A DNA stretch of 7,481 nt, taken from positions 1 through 7,481 of the forward strand of contig CAMPIG010000234.1 in NCBI GenBank assembly GCA_946886255.1. The letters are read 5' to 3'. The DNA is from an uncultured Cellvibrio sp. (GTDB taxonomy: Bacteria; Pseudomonadota; Gammaproteobacteria; Pseudomonadales; Cellvibrionaceae). Under the pieces are notes generated by a model. The model searched no databases and had not been told where the DNA came from. It saw only the letters and a program-made list of their open reading frames with translations. This document shows positions 7,016-7,481 of the stretch, in pieces. How positions within the stretch are numbered: the stretch's first letter is position 1; each line of letters begins with the position of its first letter. The position numbers were made by a program, and so were the translations under genes.

Positions 7016-7481
7016 CAGCGCATCATCCTCGGTCCCCACGAGCGAGCATTATCAGTTGATGCCTTTGCAGTTTGTTGTATGCCCGTTATAACGTGTTCGC
7101 CTTCTTCAAGGCCTTGCAGAATTTCTGCCTGAATACGATTGGTAACACCGACTTGCACGTCGCGGTTTTCGATTATTCCTTTTGCATTGAGGACTTTAAC
7201 AGTAGCGGCGCGCGGACCAGACGCCTGGACCGAGGATATTTTTGGACGACCTGGTCGCTCGGTTGCACGTTCACTCGTCGGTTTGCCCTCACGCGCCTCG
7301 GGTGGCAAGCGTGGTGCAGAGAAACTCAGGGCAGACACAGGCACCAGCAATACATCGCGCGCTTCAGCGGCGACGAAAAAAACCTGTGTGGTCATCTGTG
7401 TCATCAACAAACCGTTGGGATTGGGTACATCAAATAACGCGTTGTACAACACTACGTTATTGAGCACGGTCGGTGTGGGTT
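7015..7481 (-). CDS. macA: MacA-type periplasmic adaptor, C-terminal part
   Basis: This is the last 155 codons or so of the membrane-fusion (HlyD-family) adaptor that links MacB to the outer-membrane channel; the N-terminus, hairpin and lipoyl domain are beyond the right edge, and the frame is open to the boundary. The stretch [15 protein letters not shown] followed by [10 protein letters not shown] is very like E. coli MacA, where the same beta-barrel segment reads almost identically. Next comes the VPVSALSF strand, then a Pro- and Arg-rich insert of about 40 residues (7204-7326), then the membrane-proximal domain: [19 protein letters not shown] and [14 protein letters not shown]. The protein ends in a short basic tail, GPRMMR. 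A GTG at 7467 is internal, not a start. It precedes macB with a one-base overlap, so the two are cotranslated. Confidence 0.93.
   Translation of the reverse strand, partial: PTPTVLNNVVLYNALFDVPNPNGLLMTQMTTQVFFVAAEARDVLLVPVSALSFSAPRLPPEAREGKPTSERATERPGRPKISSVQASGPRAATVKVLNAKGIIENRDVQVGVTNRIQAEILQGLEEGEHVITGIQQTAKASTDNARSWGPRMMR
7027..7030 (-). promoter_or_regulatory. Ribosome binding site deciding the macB start
   Basis: GAGG on the minus strand lies 11 bases before the ATG at 7015. It would fall inside the coding sequence if an upstream in-frame GTG at 7039 were used. Together with the TGATG stop-start overlap it favours the ATG, giving a 650-residue protein beginning MTTPANS, in line with the usual MacB N-terminus. 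Confidence 0.5.

Noticed and set aside
7016..7039. GTG at 7039 as the macB start
   Set aside because: The eight extra residues are not typical of MacB, they overlap the end of macA, and the ATG at 7015 has the TGATG coupling and GAGG upstream.
1..7481. Search for tRNA, rRNA, CRISPR arrays, insertion sequences, riboswitches and long direct repeats
   Set aside because: None was visible; almost all of the window is accounted for by compact protein genes with short spacers.

Overview
The window looks like ordinary chromosome from a free-living gammaproteobacterium of moderate GC content. This is inferred from the close match of EtfA/EtfB and MacB to remembered gammaproteobacterial and mitochondrial-type sequences, and from three lipobox-bearing proteins. 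Genus cannot be fixed from sequence alone. No RNA gene, insertion sequence, CRISPR array or phage-like gene was seen.

Layout. Positions 1-83 (minus) hold the first 27 codons of a small one-helix membrane protein that runs off the left edge. After a 239-base spacer, 323-655 (plus) encodes a small, very acidic lipoprotein with an LEA-like helical repeat. It converges on etfA, and a 10-bp perfect hairpin (665-693) lies between them as a likely bidirectional terminator. etfB (2422-1661) and etfA (1661-711) form a minus-strand operon whose stop and start codons share one base. A 343-base spacer (2423-2765) separates etfB from a divergent plus-strand gene (2766-3626) for an unrecognised 286-residue lipoprotein. 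The right half is a second minus-strand operon read from the right edge: macA (C-terminal part only, 7481-7015), macB (7015-5063) and a NodT-type outer-membrane lipoprotein channel (5057-3651), with couplings of a 1-base overlap and a 5-base gap.

How the genes work together. EtfAB is the soluble FAD electron carrier that takes electrons from acyl-CoA and related dehydrogenases and hands them to ETF:quinone oxidoreductase; neither partner gene is in the window. MacA, MacB and the outer-membrane factor make one complete tripartite ABC exporter spanning both membranes, of the same architecture as MacAB-TolC and PvdRT-OpmQ; the substrate cannot be read from the sequence. The two lipoproteins that flank etfBA have no assigned function and are the least explained part of the window.

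No clearly new biological system is evident. The points most worth following are the unrecognised lipoprotein at 2766, the LEA-like lipoprotein at 323, and a recent-looking 15-bp in-frame duplication in etfB.
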